DNA of 64,000 bases, from positions 1 through 64,000 of the forward strand of contig JAEESS010000001.1 in NCBI GenBank assembly GCA_016286445.1. Direction: 5' to 3'. The stretch comes from Bacillota bacterium. GTDB lineage: Bacteria; Bacillota; Clostridia; Christensenellales; CAG-138. Position numbers and translations under genes: made by a program. Under the pieces are notes generated by a model. It saw only the letters and a list, made by a program, of their open reading frames with translations, ran no database searches and was not told where the DNA came from. Below, piece by piece: positions 1-8,623 of the stretch; positions within the stretch are counted from its first letter, which is position 1, and the number at the start of each line of letters is the position of its first letter.

Positions 1-33
1 GATAACGGCGAGCTCGACTTGCGTGTTCAGTAG
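1..33 (+). CDS. 3' end of an unidentified gene, cut by the window edge
   Basis: Frame 1 is open from the first base and closes with TAG at 31-33, leaving ten residues ending in DLRVQ. Too little remains to name a product. The IS21-like repeats just downstream would fit the end of an insertion-sequence gene such as istB, but that is inference from position only. Confidence 0.3.
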   Translation, partial: DNGELDLRVQ

Positions 34-53
34 CGAAAAAAGAGCTGCGAGGG

Positions 54-97
54 TTGGTGTACTTTTCGCAAGTTTTAGCTAAATTGGTGCACCTTTT
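54..97 (+). repeat. Two direct repeats resembling IS21-family terminal repeats
   Basis: TTGGTGTACTTTT at 54-66 and TTGGTGCACCTTTT at 84-97 are near-identical and 30 bases apart. IS21-family elements carry several such TGGTRCACTTTT-like repeats inside each end, which bind the transposase. Here they would mark the end of an element lying left of the window. No transposase is visible, so the call is tentative. Confidence 0.35.
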
Positions 98-112
98 ATC
101 AGTTTCAGGCAG

Positions 113-150
113 ATCGTCGCAAGCTCCAAAAGGCTTGCGACGATTTTTTA
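113..150 (+). terminator. Intrinsic terminator
   Basis: Perfect 12-base stem (113-124 with 133-144), loop of 8, then a run of six T. It closes transcription entering from the left edge. Confidence 0.85.
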
Positions 151-241
151 TTTCATAGACATTTATTGCACATTGTTCCGCTTTGACTCCTTTTCGCGAT
201 TCCCTTCGTTGCAACGAAACACATCCCATCGCCTGTTCCTG

Positions 242-270
242 TTGCTTGATTATTGCGTTCATGGTATAAT
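242..270 (+). promoter_or_regulatory. Sigma-A promoter of the radical SAM gene
   Basis: TTGCTT (242-247), 17-base spacer, TATAAT (265-270), with TG one base before the -10, so also an extended -10. GGAAGGAGG at 292-300 supplies the ribosome binding site for the GTG start at 310. Confidence 0.8.
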
Positions 271-309
271 TCTCTCAGAAAATCGGTATAGGGAAGGAGG
301 ATCACAGCC

Positions 310-1062
310 GTGAACGATCGTTTCAGAAATCTGAGAAAAACCGAGTTTGCGGTAACAATGGCGTGTACCGGAAAGTGCAGGCATTGTTCAGAGGGCGACC
401 ACGAAGGATTCACCGGGCATATCGACGTAGATGCCGCCGTGAAAGCGATCAAAAAGATCTGCGCGCATTATCGCATTCAAACTGTGATGACCTTCGGCGG
501 TGAGCCGCTTCTATATCCTGATATTGTCTGCGCGATTCACAAGACGGCATCCGATCTTGGCGTCTTAAAAAGACAGTTGATCACAAACGGATATTTTTCA
601 AACAATCCGGAAAGGATCGAATCCGTTGTCAGAAATCTAAAAGACAGCGGCGTCAATGATCTGCTTTTGTCGGTTGACGCTTTTCATCAGGAGTATATCC
701 CGCTCGATCCGGTCTACCGGTTTGCAAAATGCGCCGCAGAGGTCGGGATCTCCATCCGTCTGCAGCCTGCGTGGCTGGTCGGTCCTGATGACCCGAATCC
801 GTACAACAATCGCACCTGGGAAATCATTCGGAAGTTCGATCCTTTGCATATCTCACTGAATCAGGGCAACGTGATCTTTCCCGCCGGAAACGCCCTGAAA
901 TATCTTTGCGCGTATTTTGATGAAAACAGAACTGTTAAAAATCCCTATGAGGAGGACCCGGAAGACATTAGGACCATCTCCTTTGAACCGGATGGACGCG
1001 TATTAAACGGGAACGTTTATCAAACAGATATTCTTGAAATCATGGAACGTTATCAACCGTAA
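310..1062 (+). CDS. Short radical SAM domain protein
   Basis: A 250-residue protein with the radical SAM cluster motif CxxxCxxC (Cys19, Cys23, Cys26) and a GGEP motif at 63-66 that contacts the SAM amino group. Such enzymes cleave SAM to a 5'-deoxyadenosyl radical. There is no cysteine-rich SPASM or twitch tail, so no auxiliary cluster is expected; the protein is at the short end of the superfamily and its substrate cannot be inferred. The GTG start is supported by a strong GGAGG ten bases upstream and by the promoter at 242-270. It has its own promoter and is followed by a gene with another promoter, so it is probably monocistronic. Confidence 0.85.
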   Translation: MNDRFRNLRKTEFAVTMACTGKCRHCSEGDHEGFTGHIDVDAAVKAIKKICAHYRIQTVMTFGGEPLLYPDIVCAIHKTASDLGVLKRQLITNGYFSNNPERIESVVRNLKDSGVNDLLLSVDAFHQEYIPLDPVYRFAKCAAEVGISIRLQPAWLVGPDDPNPYNNRTWEIIRKFDPLHISLNQGNVIFPAGNALKYLCAYFDENRTVKNPYEEDPEDIRTISFEPDGRVLNGNVYQTDILEIMERYQP

Positions 1063-1130
1063 AGGATGTAATTGTTCACTATCGCAACAAGCGGAATCGC
1101 GCGCGCATTTTGCGAGGTGAACAGATGATA

Positions 1131-1159
1131 TTGTTTGTTGTGACCGGTAATGGTATAAT
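1131..1159 (+). promoter_or_regulatory. Sigma-A promoter of the histidine phosphatase gene
   Basis: TTGTTT (1131-1136), 17-base spacer, TATAAT (1154-1159). Transcription should begin near 1166, which rules out the upstream ATG at 1110 and fixes the start at 1203. Confidence 0.8.
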
Positions 1160-1202
1160 CAAATTGAACCATCGGTCATTCGGACAGATCGGAGCGAATC
1201 AA

Positions 1203-1811
1203 ATGAAACATATCATCACTGTTCAGCACACACAGTCTGTTCATCACACGAACGGAATGGTCGGTTCGTGGACAGATTGGGATCTGACGGAACTCGGAAA
1301 AAGACAGGCAGACAGGATCGGACAAAAACTGAAGACTGAACTTGCGGGACAAAGCGTAATCCTGTATTCCTCTGACTTGAAGCGCGCGAAACAGACGGCT
1401 GAAGCGATCGCAAAGCATTTGGGCACAGAGTCGGTTTTCAGGCGGGAGCTGAGAGAAAGAAATCTCGGAAGATGCTGCGGGAAATCCGTTCAGTGGCTTC
1501 GGGAAAACCTTGAATGTCCGGAAAAGACCGTCGACGACAGACTGTTCTCAGACGGAGAGAGCAGGAGAGACGCATGGAACCGCCTTCGACCGTTTTACGA
1601 GGAAGTGATGACTGGCAAAGAAGAAACCGTTATCATTGTCTCCCATGGTGATCTTTTGAGCATTTGGAACGCCATGTTTCTGGGGCTTCCCGTTGAATCC
1701 TACTATGAAGTGAACATACACGGAGCTGCCGGAGGCGTATCGCACATGATCGTTGACGACGACGGGAAACACCTCGTAAGGCAGATCGGCGATCTGTCAT
1801 ACATTATGTAA
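1203..1811 (+). CDS. Histidine phosphatase superfamily protein
   Basis: A 202-residue phosphoglycerate mutase-like protein. The N-terminal catalytic block reads VQHTQS with His9 in place of the usual RHG; Arg61 in SDLKRAKQTA, Glu84/85 and the C-terminal His148 in SHGD complete a branched phosphatase pocket. The arginine normally next to the catalytic histidine is Gln8, so phosphate binding differs from textbook members. Physiological substrate unknown. The start at 1203 has GGAG at 1191-1194 and is downstream of the predicted transcription start; an in-frame ATG at 1110 lies upstream of the promoter and is rejected. Confidence 0.85.
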   Translation: MKHIITVQHTQSVHHTNGMVGSWTDWDLTELGKRQADRIGQKLKTELAGQSVILYSSDLKRAKQTAEAIAKHLGTESVFRRELRERNLGRCCGKSVQWLRENLECPEKTVDDRLFSDGESRRDAWNRLRPFYEEVMTGKEETVIIVSHGDLLSIWNAMFLGLPVESYYEVNIHGAAGGVSHMIVDDDGKHLVRQIGDLSYIM

Positions 1812-1911
1812 ATGCCGGCAGAAACGATCGAACCCATGCTGCCGAGATGCTTTTCGTACAAAAAGCGATTGATAAACAGTATCATTCGTCGCAGGCTCGA
1901 CGTTCGCTTTC

Positions 1912-1940
1912 TTTACTTTTCTGCGGTCGGATGATATGAT
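1912..1940 (+). promoter_or_regulatory. Sigma-A promoter of the zincin-like gene
   Basis: TTTACT (1912-1917), 17 bases, TATGAT (1935-1940). The -10 overlaps the ATG at 1936, so translation must start later. Confidence 0.7.
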
Positions 1941-1968
1941 TAAGGAAACCGTGCAGAGAGGAGAAACC

Positions 1969-2349
1969 GTGCTCACCCTTACAGAATACAAGCGAATCGT
2001 TTCGGAGCTTTTGGACGAGCTTCCGCCGGAGTTTTTCAAGGATCTTTCCGGCGGCGTGATCGTGTCGGAAGCGTTTCTTGTTCCGGATTATGCAAGGGGA
2101 AACGATCTCTATATTATGGGACACTACAAGCTCTATTCCGGCGTCCGACAGATCGTGCTTTATAAGGGCTCCTTCGACCGCGTCTATCCGGACGCGGATG
2201 CCGGGAAAGCAAAGAACATCCTGCGCGGTGTTCTGCGTCACGAGTTCCGGCATCATCTGGAGTATTTGGGCGGCATACATGACGCGGGATCCTTGGAGGC
2301 GGAGGACGAGCGGGAAAAGCTTGCCTACCTCGAACGGCACAGCAAATAA
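1969..2349 (+). CDS. Zincin-like metallopeptidase family protein
   Basis: A 126-residue protein with a single HExxH motif (HEFRH, 91-95) followed by an acidic stretch at 110-116 that could supply the third zinc ligand. Small cytoplasmic proteins of this kind, without signal peptide, form a widespread clostridial and actinobacterial family (DUF1025-like) whose role is not established. The GTG at 1969 is chosen because GAGAGGAG lies just before it and because the longer ATG start at 1936 sits inside the -10 box. Proteolytic activity is inferred from the motif only. Confidence 0.75.
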   Translation: MLTLTEYKRIVSELLDELPPEFFKDLSGGVIVSEAFLVPDYARGNDLYIMGHYKLYSGVRQIVLYKGSFDRVYPDADAGKAKNILRGVLRHEFRHHLEYLGGIHDAGSLEAEDEREKLAYLERHSK

Positions 2350-2365
2350 TCCCGGATACAAACAA

Positions 2366-2395
2366 TAACAGCACCCGAGGAAGGTGCTGTTTTTC
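2366..2395. terminator. Bidirectional terminator between convergent genes
   Basis: AACAGCACC (2367-2375) pairs with GGTGCTGTT (2383-2391); T-run on the plus strand, with A-rich flank on the other side serving the minus-strand gene at 2402-2683. Confidence 0.75.
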
Positions 2396-2401
2396 CTTTA
2401 T

Positions 2402-2683
2402 TCATTCGTCGCGTTTCTCGAAACGGCTTTCAAAGTTCGGATCCAGATAGCCGTCTGCTTCGCCTTCGATCGGGTCTTCGCCCTTGTGATAATCGGGCGT
2501 GTGGATCAGTCTGCGCCATTCATAAGGCGAGATCGGTTTCTCCGGAAGTTCGGCGGCATAAGCGGCGGTCGTATGCCACACCTGCCGGCAGGCGGAGCAG
2601 CGAACGATCCAATCCCGTCCCGAGATCTTGATCACAGACCAGTTTTCAATATCCGGGATACGGCAGCTGCACTTGTACGTCAT
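2402..2683 (-). CDS. Small zinc-ribbon-like protein of unknown function
   Basis: A 93-residue protein with a CxC pair (Cys5, Cys7) and a CxxC pair (Cys29, Cys32), the spacing of a small treble-clef or zinc-ribbon fold, and an acidic C-terminal half. No catalytic motif is visible. The start follows GAGAGGGG with 6-base spacing and lies 13 bases after the radC stop, so it is probably co-transcribed with radC. Function unknown. Confidence 0.7.
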   Translation of the reverse strand: MTYKCSCRIPDIENWSVIKISGRDWIVRCSACRQVWHTTAAYAAELPEKPISPYEWRRLIHTPDYHKGEDPIEGEADGYLDPNFESRFEKRDE

Positions 2684-2696
2684 AATAATCCCCTCT

Positions 2697-3473
2697 CTAT
2701 GACCGTTTTTCTTTGCTGAATCTCGTGTAGATCGTATTGTTGTATTCTTCCATCGACATAACGTTGCAGACGGCGGGTGTGCTGTACAGAAAAACGCGAT
2801 CGTATTGATAACTGTATGCGGCGTTTCTGGAAAGGATCAGCTGATCCCGCACATCGATCTCCAGCTTGGAACCGACTTCTGCGATCATTTTTGCGGACGC
2901 AATGTCCTCCTCAGACGGGACGAGGATCCCGGAGGGGTGATTGTGCGTAAGGATCAGGTATCGGGCTTTGTGCGTCATTGCCGTTTCGATCACACGGCGC
3001 GGCTCAAAGCTGACATGAGAAAGCGATCCGACCTGCAGCGCTTCCGCATGAATGACCTTCATGTTTGCGTCGAGACAGATGATGCGGAGCGTTTCATACC
3101 GATCGCTCATGCCGAGCGCAACAGCGTATCGGCAGGCGCTTTCCGGCGTCTCAAGACGCGCCGCGCCGTTTACGGAACCGACGGACTCCAGCGTCAGTCT
3201 TCGGTGAAGGTCATAGAGCGAATGCAGAAACAGCGCGGTTCTTTCGCCGACGCCTTCTTCGTCCGCAAGCCGCAGGGGATCGGCTTCCAAAACGCCGGTC
3301 AGCGAGCCGAAGGTATTCAACAGCCTGTGCGCAAGCTCGTTGACGTCTTTGCGGGGGATGGCATAGGTCAGAAGCAGTTCAAGTATGGCATGGTCTGCCA
3401 TTCCGTCCATGCCTGCTTTTCGATATGTTTCCCGGATCCGTTCCCGGTGTCCTTCGTGCAGATTTTCACCCAT
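2697..3473 (-). CDS. radC: RadC family JAB/MPN domain protein
   Basis: 258 residues: a helical N-terminal region with a helix-hairpin-helix-like segment (about 71-84) and a C-terminal JAMM metalloprotease-type domain with HNHPSG at 177-182 and Asp190, giving the His-x-His...Asp zinc site. RadC proteins were named for DNA repair, but their biochemical role is unsettled. The family usually begins close to HEGHRER, here residues 6-12. The -10 box ends 6 bases before this ATG, so the message would be leaderless; alternatively translation starts at CTG 3461 behind GGGTG. Followed by a small zinc-ribbon gene. Confidence 0.9.
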   Translation of the reverse strand: MGENLHEGHRERIRETYRKAGMDGMADHAILELLLTYAIPRKDVNELAHRLLNTFGSLTGVLEADPLRLADEEGVGERTALFLHSLYDLHRRLTLESVGSVNGAARLETPESACRYAVALGMSDRYETLRIICLDANMKVIHAEALQVGSLSHVSFEPRRVIETAMTHKARYLILTHNHPSGILVPSEEDIASAKMIAEVGSKLEIDVRDQLILSRNAAYSYQYDRVFLYSTPAVCNVMSMEEYNNTIYTRFSKEKRS

Positions 3474-3479
3474 ACCGGT

Positions 3480-3508
3480 ATTTTACATAGAAAAATGCGA
3501 TTCGTCAA
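3480..3508 (-). promoter_or_regulatory. Sigma-A promoter of radC
   Basis: On the minus strand TTGACG (3508-3503), 17 bases, TAAAAT (3485-3480), then ACCGGT and the ATG at 3473. The predicted transcription start coincides with the start codon. Confidence 0.75.
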
Positions 3509-3515
3509 CCGCAGG

Positions 3516-3543
3516 AATAAAAAGAGCCTGCGAAAACAGGCTC
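3516..3543 (-). terminator. Intrinsic terminator after the PLP enzyme gene
   Basis: Stem of 7 (3524-3530 with 3537-3543), followed on the minus strand by a T-rich run at 3523-3516. Confidence 0.8.
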
Positions 3544-3560
3544 CTTCGATCGCATCGTGA

Positions 3561-5036
3561 TTATAAATTCTTGAGCAGCCCGGTCGCCTCGTTAAACTCA
3601 TTGATGAGCTCGTCGATCGCGTCGACCTGCGCGTGCATATCGGTCCAGTAGTGCTTGTCGTACCACTGCGCGTTGAGCTCGTGCACATCCTTGCCCTGCT
3701 GCTCGACCCAGGTGTAGTACTTGAGGTTGTGGATGCGCTTGCGGGTCTCGTAGGTGAGCTCTTCCATCGTGTCGGTACGGATGCCGTGCAGATGCTCCGC
3801 CCAGTCGGCTGCCGCCATTGCCTCGGTATAGGCGCCGTTCTCTTCTTCGAGTTCACGGATGCGGCTCTGATACATGACGGCGGAGTCGGTGCCGACGGTC
3901 GCAAGAATATCATGCTCGTCAAGCTCGTAATACTTCGCCATCTTGATGCAGCAAAGCAGGTTTGCGATGCCGGAGATGCCGAGAAGCGAAAGCTGTTCAA
4001 CGGTCTCCTGCGGTACGCCGACGACGTCGTGCAGGTACTTCAATCCGATCGGGTCGTTGAAGAGCCGGAGGAGCTTCTGGCTGTCCTCGTCGTCGATCGC
4101 AATGACCATATCGGTGTTCTTGACATTGTGGATCCACGGGACGTGCTTGTCGCCGATGCCTTCGATGCGATGACCGCCGAAGCCGTTGTTGAGGAGCGTC
4201 GGGCACTGCAGCGCTTCGCCGACCGCAAGCTTGGAATCCGGATACTGTTCCTTCAGGAAATCGCCCGCGCTCATCGTGCCTGCAGAACCGCTTGTGAACG
4301 CCGCGCCCGCAAAACGGTCGTTCTCGCCGAGGATGCTCTCCACGACCTCATAGATCGCTCTGCCGGTCACGTTGTAGTGCCAAAGCGGATTGCCCATCTC
4401 TTCAAACTGATTGAAGATCATCATGGAAGGATCACGGCGGAGCTCCCACGTCTTGTCAAAGATCTCTTTGACGTTGGATTCGCAGCCCGGCGTGGCAATG
4501 ACCTGTCCCGCGATCTTCGAGAGCCAGTCAAAGCGTTCCTTGGACATTTCCGCCGGAAGGATTGCAACGGAATCACAGGCGAGCAGCTTGGAGTTGAACG
4601 CGCCGCCGCGGCAGTAGTTGCCGGTGGACGGCCATACCGCGTGATGATAGGTGGGGTCGAACTGCCCGGTCACGAGCCGCGGAACGAGACAGCCGAACGA
4701 TGCGCCGACCTTGTGGCAGCCGGTGGGGAACCACTTGCCGGTCAGAAGGACGATGCGCGCTTTGACGCCGGTCAGGGAGGAGGGAAGCTCAATATAGTTG
4801 ACGCCGCCGAACTTGCCGTCGCCGCCCTTTTCCACGGGATTGTTCTTCCAGGTGATGCGGAACAGGTTCAGCGGGTTCACGTCCCAAAGACCGACCTCGG
4901 TCAGCTTTTCCCGGATCTTTTCGGGGATCTTCGTCGGATCCTCCATCTGTGCAAAAGTCGGAATGATGATGTTTTTTTCACGCGCGCGTTCGATCGAACG
5001 GGCAAGATTGTCACGATTCATGGTAAGATCGATCAT
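3561..5036 (-). CDS. PLP-dependent fold-type II enzyme (cysteine synthase/threonine synthase-like)
   Basis: 491 residues. Lys109 in TGCHKVGAS is the Schiff-base lysine; STGN at 137-140 is the substrate-binding loop and TSGSAGT at 248-254 the phosphate cup, the pattern of the tryptophan synthase beta family. It is longer than cysteine synthase (about 310) and lacks the N-terminal layout of threonine synthase; similar proteins are usually annotated only as pyridoxal-phosphate dependent protein subunit beta. It probably carries out a beta-elimination or replacement on an amino acid, but the substrate is unknown. It has its own promoter and terminator. Confidence 0.85.
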   Translation of the reverse strand: MIDLTMNRDNLARSIERAREKNIIIPTFAQMEDPTKIPEKIREKLTEVGLWDVNPLNLFRITWKNNPVEKGGDGKFGGVNYIELPSSLTGVKARIVLLTGKWFPTGCHKVGASFGCLVPRLVTGQFDPTYHHAVWPSTGNYCRGGAFNSKLLACDSVAILPAEMSKERFDWLSKIAGQVIATPGCESNVKEIFDKTWELRRDPSMMIFNQFEEMGNPLWHYNVTGRAIYEVVESILGENDRFAGAAFTSGSAGTMSAGDFLKEQYPDSKLAVGEALQCPTLLNNGFGGHRIEGIGDKHVPWIHNVKNTDMVIAIDDEDSQKLLRLFNDPIGLKYLHDVVGVPQETVEQLSLLGISGIANLLCCIKMAKYYELDEHDILATVGTDSAVMYQSRIRELEEENGAYTEAMAAADWAEHLHGIRTDTMEELTYETRKRIHNLKYYTWVEQQGKDVHELNAQWYDKHYWTDMHAQVDAIDELINEFNEATGLLKNL

Positions 5037-5095
5037 GTGAGAATCTCCTTCTTACAAAATGATTTACGGCGCAAACCGCATAACTCTTCTCATAT

Positions 5096-5124
5096 ATCAT
5101 ACACGGTTTGTATGTTTTTGTAAA
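5096..5124 (-). promoter_or_regulatory. Sigma-A promoter of the PLP enzyme gene
   Basis: Minus strand TTTACA (5124-5119), 17 bases, TATGAT (5101-5096); leaves a leader of about 50 bases with AAGGAG near 5050. Confidence 0.75.
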
Positions 5125-5222
5125 CAGAAATCGTGTCGTTCCGCAATAATTTTTTGATGCACAAACGAATTTTCTTCTTCCTATCTTGACAAATAAATGG
5201 TACAATTCATATGGAGGAGAAG

Positions 5223-6032
5223 ATGGTTGCAACAGGAATATCAACGGCAAGCTTTTTTGACAAGCTGATGCTGGAGGATGCGCCGGCGCTGTTTCGGCAA
5301 TGGGGCGTCCGAAATGCCGAATACTATCTGAACAGCTACTGCGAATACGATCCGGCGTTTATCGACCGCCTTGCGAAGGAGACGGAGGACGCAGGCATCC
5401 GCGTAATCGGTGTACACCCGATGAGCCTGCAGTATGAACCGCTGCTGTTCACACCGCACCCGCGGCAGAGATCGGACGCGATGAAGGCGTACGAGCTCGT
5501 TTTACGCGCAGGCGAGCGGCTGCATGCAGACCATTATGTAATGCACGGTCCCGTCGTGCTCGGCAAAGGCGTTTCCAAGAACCTGCAGCTCGAACGCCTC
5601 GCGCCGATCTTCGATACGCTTTCCGATATGGCGGAGGATCACGGACTGCATCTGACGCTGGAAAACGTCAGCTACAGCATCATGCCGACGCCGGAGATCG
5701 GCAAAGAAATCCGATCACTCATTACGCGGCCGCTTTATCACACGCTGGACATCAAGCAGGCGATCCGCGCAGGCGTCGATCCGCTGGCGTTCGTCGAGGC
5801 GTTCGGCGCGCATATTCTTGCGGTGCACGCGTGCGACTGCGATCTGTCGGGTGAGAAACCGAGGTACTGTCTGCCGCCGCACGGAGGGTATGATTTCAGA
5901 CGCCTGATCGATGCGCTGAAGGGCAGGGATTTTCAGGGATCCGTGCTTTTGGAAGCATACAGCGATATGTATCGCGAGATATCGGAACTCAAAGACGCGT
6001 ATTACGCGCTGGACAAAATCATCAATGCATAA
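5223..6032 (+). CDS. Sugar phosphate isomerase/epimerase-like TIM barrel protein
   Basis: 269 residues of the xylose isomerase-like TIM-barrel family: LTLENVSYS, HTLDIKQAI, VHACDCD and VLLEAYS carry the acidic and histidine residues that bind a divalent metal in these enzymes. Substrate unknown; it precedes pgi by 12 bases, so a sugar phosphate is plausible. The ATG at 5223 is preferred over 5211 because GGAGGAG (5213-5219) would otherwise lie inside the coding sequence. TACAAT at 5201-5206 is a possible -10, but no -35 is well placed. Confidence 0.8.
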   Translation: MVATGISTASFFDKLMLEDAPALFRQWGVRNAEYYLNSYCEYDPAFIDRLAKETEDAGIRVIGVHPMSLQYEPLLFTPHPRQRSDAMKAYELVLRAGERLHADHYVMHGPVVLGKGVSKNLQLERLAPIFDTLSDMAEDHGLHLTLENVSYSIMPTPEIGKEIRSLITRPLYHTLDIKQAIRAGVDPLAFVEAFGAHILAVHACDCDLSGEKPRYCLPPHGGYDFRRLIDALKGRDFQGSVLLEAYSDMYREISELKDAYYALDKIINA

Positions 6033-6044
6033 GGAGGCATGAAT

Positions 6045-7460
6045 ATGGAACAGAAGGGATTTGATCGCGAAGCCATGCGAATCACGGTGGATTACAACAA
6101 CATGATGCGCGAAACGCTCGGCGCGCGCGGACTGACCGTGGAAGAACTCAAAGCGCTTCCGCTCGAAGCGGCGGCAAAGGCAATGCACGAGAAACGCGGG
6201 CAGATGAAATGGCGCGAGCTTCCGCACAACCAGGATGAGATCGTTGCAGAGATCGAAGCGGTCGCAAAGGATGTTCGCGAACGGTTCGACAACTTTGTCG
6301 TGCTCGGCATCGGCGGCAGCGCGCTGGGTCCGATCGCGGTACAGCAGGCGCTTTCGCATCTGCACTACAACGATCTGCCGAAAGAGCGGCGCGGCGGTCC
6401 TCGGCTATTTGTGGAGGACAACGTTGACCCGGAGCGCATGAACGCGCTTTTGGACGTCATCGATATCAAGAAGACCTGCTTCAACGTGATCACAAAGTCC
6501 GGCAGCACGTCCGAGACGATGTCGCAGCTTCTGATCGTCACCGATCTGCTGCACAAGACGCTCGGCGAGGATATTTCCACGCATCTCATTGCGACGACGG
6601 ACCATGTCAAGGGCAACCTCATCAAGATCGCGAAGCGTGAAAACCTCACCACGTTCTATGTGCCGGACGGCGTCGGCGGACGCTTCTCCGAGCTTTGCCC
6701 GGTCGGGCTCCTTGCTGCGGCAGTCTGCGGCATCGACATTCGCATGCTGCTTGCCGGCGCGGCGTACATGGATGAGATCACGCAGAACGACAACGTCTTT
6801 GAGAATCCTGCATACTTGATGGCGGCGCTGCAGGTCGCGGCGATGAAGCGCGGCGCAAACATCCATGTGCTGATGCCGTACGCGGATTCGCTGAAGTATA
6901 TTGCAGACTGGTATGCGCAGCTTTGGGCGGAATCGCTCGGCAAGCGCGTCGGAAACGACGGCAGCGAGATCTATGCCGGACAGACGCCGGTCAAATCCCT
7001 CGGCGTAACCGACCAGCATTCGCAGGTCCAGCTCTATACCGAAGGCCCGTTCGACAAGGTCGTCACGTTCCTGTCCGTTGATCGCTACCGCAAGACCATG
7101 CCGATCCCGGACGGATACCTCGACATTCCGGACGTTTCGTTCCTGTGCGGACACACGCAGAATGAGCTGATCGCAGCGGAGGAGACCGCGACCGAGTATG
7201 CGGTCATGAAGAGCGGTCATATGAACTATGCGATCCGTCTGCCCGAGGTCAACGCGTTTACGATCGGCGAGCTGCTGTATATGTTCGAGATCCAGACGGC
7301 GTTTGCGGGCGAGCTGCTTTCGCTCAACGCATTCGATCAGCCCGGCGTCGAGGAAGGCAAGAAGGCGACCTATGCGCTGCTCGGCAAGCCCGGTTTCGCA
7401 GAGAAGAAGGCGGAGCTTGACGCTGCGCCTGCGAAGCTTTCCGCGTACATCGTGAAATGA
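6045..7460 (+). CDS. pgi: Glucose-6-phosphate isomerase
   Basis: 471 residues. Interconverts glucose 6-phosphate and fructose 6-phosphate in glycolysis. The sugar-phosphate sites GIGGS (88-92) and SGSTSE (152-157) are intact, as are the GGRFSE, LWAESLGKR and TDQHSQ blocks that carry the conserved glutamate and histidine. GGAGG at 6033-6037 lies 7 bases before the ATG at 6045 and only 1 base before the ATG at 6039, so 6045 is chosen. The stop overlaps the rodA start by 4 bases. Confidence 0.97.
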   Translation: MEQKGFDREAMRITVDYNNMMRETLGARGLTVEELKALPLEAAAKAMHEKRGQMKWRELPHNQDEIVAEIEAVAKDVRERFDNFVVLGIGGSALGPIAVQQALSHLHYNDLPKERRGGPRLFVEDNVDPERMNALLDVIDIKKTCFNVITKSGSTSETMSQLLIVTDLLHKTLGEDISTHLIATTDHVKGNLIKIAKRENLTTFYVPDGVGGRFSELCPVGLLAAAVCGIDIRMLLAGAAYMDEITQNDNVFENPAYLMAALQVAAMKRGANIHVLMPYADSLKYIADWYAQLWAESLGKRVGNDGSEIYAGQTPVKSLGVTDQHSQVQLYTEGPFDKVVTFLSVDRYRKTMPIPDGYLDIPDVSFLCGHTQNELIAAEETATEYAVMKSGHMNYAIRLPEVNAFTIGELLYMFEIQTAFAGELLSLNAFDQPGVEEGKKATYALLGKPGFAEKKAELDAAPAKLSAYIVK

Positions 7461-8623
7461 AAAAAAGAACCGTCGGAACCAAGGCTCCCTATCGCGTCGA
7501 CGTCTTTACGATCGTAATGGTGGCGGCCTTGGTTCTGTTCGGTCTCGTAACGCTTCTGAACGTGCTTTCCGATCCGTTCGACGGCACGGAAACGACCTTT
7601 TCCGCATTCTATGAGCGACTGAACTTCGAGTTCTTCACAAGGCAGGTTGCCAATATTCTGATCTCTCTCGTACTGCTTGTACCGCTTGCGATCTTCGACT
7701 ATGAGAAGTACAAGCCGTTTACCAAGGTCGCATACATCATTTGTCTGATCCTGCTGTTTCTGCTCGTTATCGCGGGCGAGAACACACGCGGCGCGCTGGG
7801 CTGGTACAAGGTCGGCACGCGCGCGTTTCAGCCGTCGGAGATCACCAAGGTCGTATTGATCATTGTACTGTCCAAAGCGGCTTCGGAGATCTTCGACCGC
7901 AGAGGACCGATCCGCAGATTTGCGGATTTTCTGCGACTGTTTCTGTATTTCTTCATCCCGTTTGTGCTCGTCCTTCTGCAGAACGATTTCGGTACGGCGA
8001 TGGTCATTCTGATCATCTTCGGCGGGATCCTCTTTTGCGTGCGCGTCCGGTGGCTGTATGTATTCGGCGGTTTATTTGCGATGGGCGTCGGCGGAATTAT
8101 GAGCTGGATGTTTCTTCTGACGGACGTGCAGAAGGAACGTATCCGCGTTTTTCTGGATCCTTCCCGCAATCCGGAGGGCTCCGGCATGAATGTGCTGCAC
8201 GCCAAGCAGCTGATCGGCAGCGGCGGCTTTTGGGGGAAGGGATACTTTACAAAAGGAACCCTGACGCAGACCGGATACGTTCCGATCCGCCATTCGGACT
8301 TCATCTTTTCCGGCATCGGTGAGGGCGTCGGCTTTTTCGGCGCAATGCTGCTGATCATCGCATTCTTTCTGCTGCTGTTCCATTGGCTTCATACGGCGCT
8401 GACTGCACGCGACACGTTCGGACGCTGTCTTGCCGTCGGCTGTACCGTGATGCTCGCGGCGCACATCTTTGAAAATGTTGCCATGAACCTCGGCGCAATG
8501 CCGGTAACGGGCATTCCGCTGCCGTTCATCAGCTACGGCGGCTCCAACATCCTTGCGTCGTTTGCCTGCGTGGGAATAGCGATGAGCGTGTACGCGCATA
8601 CGGCAGGGAGGAGACAGCTGTGA
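7457..8623 (+). CDS. rodA: RodA/FtsW/SpoVE family SEDS protein
   Basis: 388 residues with about ten membrane helices. SEDS proteins are glycosyltransferases that polymerise peptidoglycan from lipid II and work with a class B penicillin-binding protein. The family blocks GALGWYKVG and FQPSE (about 113-128), GSGGFWGKG (255-263) and HSDFIF with the catalytic-type Asp281 are present. The first block favours RodA over FtsW. No partner PBP or MreC/D gene is adjacent; the gene instead overlaps pgi by 4 bases upstream and an acetyltransferase by 4 bases downstream, indicating one operon. Confidence 0.9.
   Translation: MKKRTVGTKAPYRVDVFTIVMVAALVLFGLVTLLNVLSDPFDGTETTFSAFYERLNFEFFTRQVANILISLVLLVPLAIFDYEKYKPFTKVAYIICLILLFLLVIAGENTRGALGWYKVGTRAFQPSEITKVVLIIVLSKAASEIFDRRGPIRRFADFLRLFLYFFIPFVLVLLQNDFGTAMVILIIFGGILFCVRVRWLYVFGGLFAMGVGGIMSWMFLLTDVQKERIRVFLDPSRNPEGSGMNVLHAKQLIGSGGFWGKGYFTKGTLTQTGYVPIRHSDFIFSGIGEGVGFFGAMLLIIAFFLLLFHWLHTALTARDTFGRCLAVGCTVMLAAHIFENVAMNLGAMPVTGIPLPFISYGGSNILASFACVGIAMSVYAHTAGRRQL

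Noticed and set aside
5186..5206. TTGACA and TACAAT before the sugar isomerase-like gene as a promoter
   Set aside because: Only 9 bases separate the hexamers; at most the TACAAT could be a -10 with another -35.
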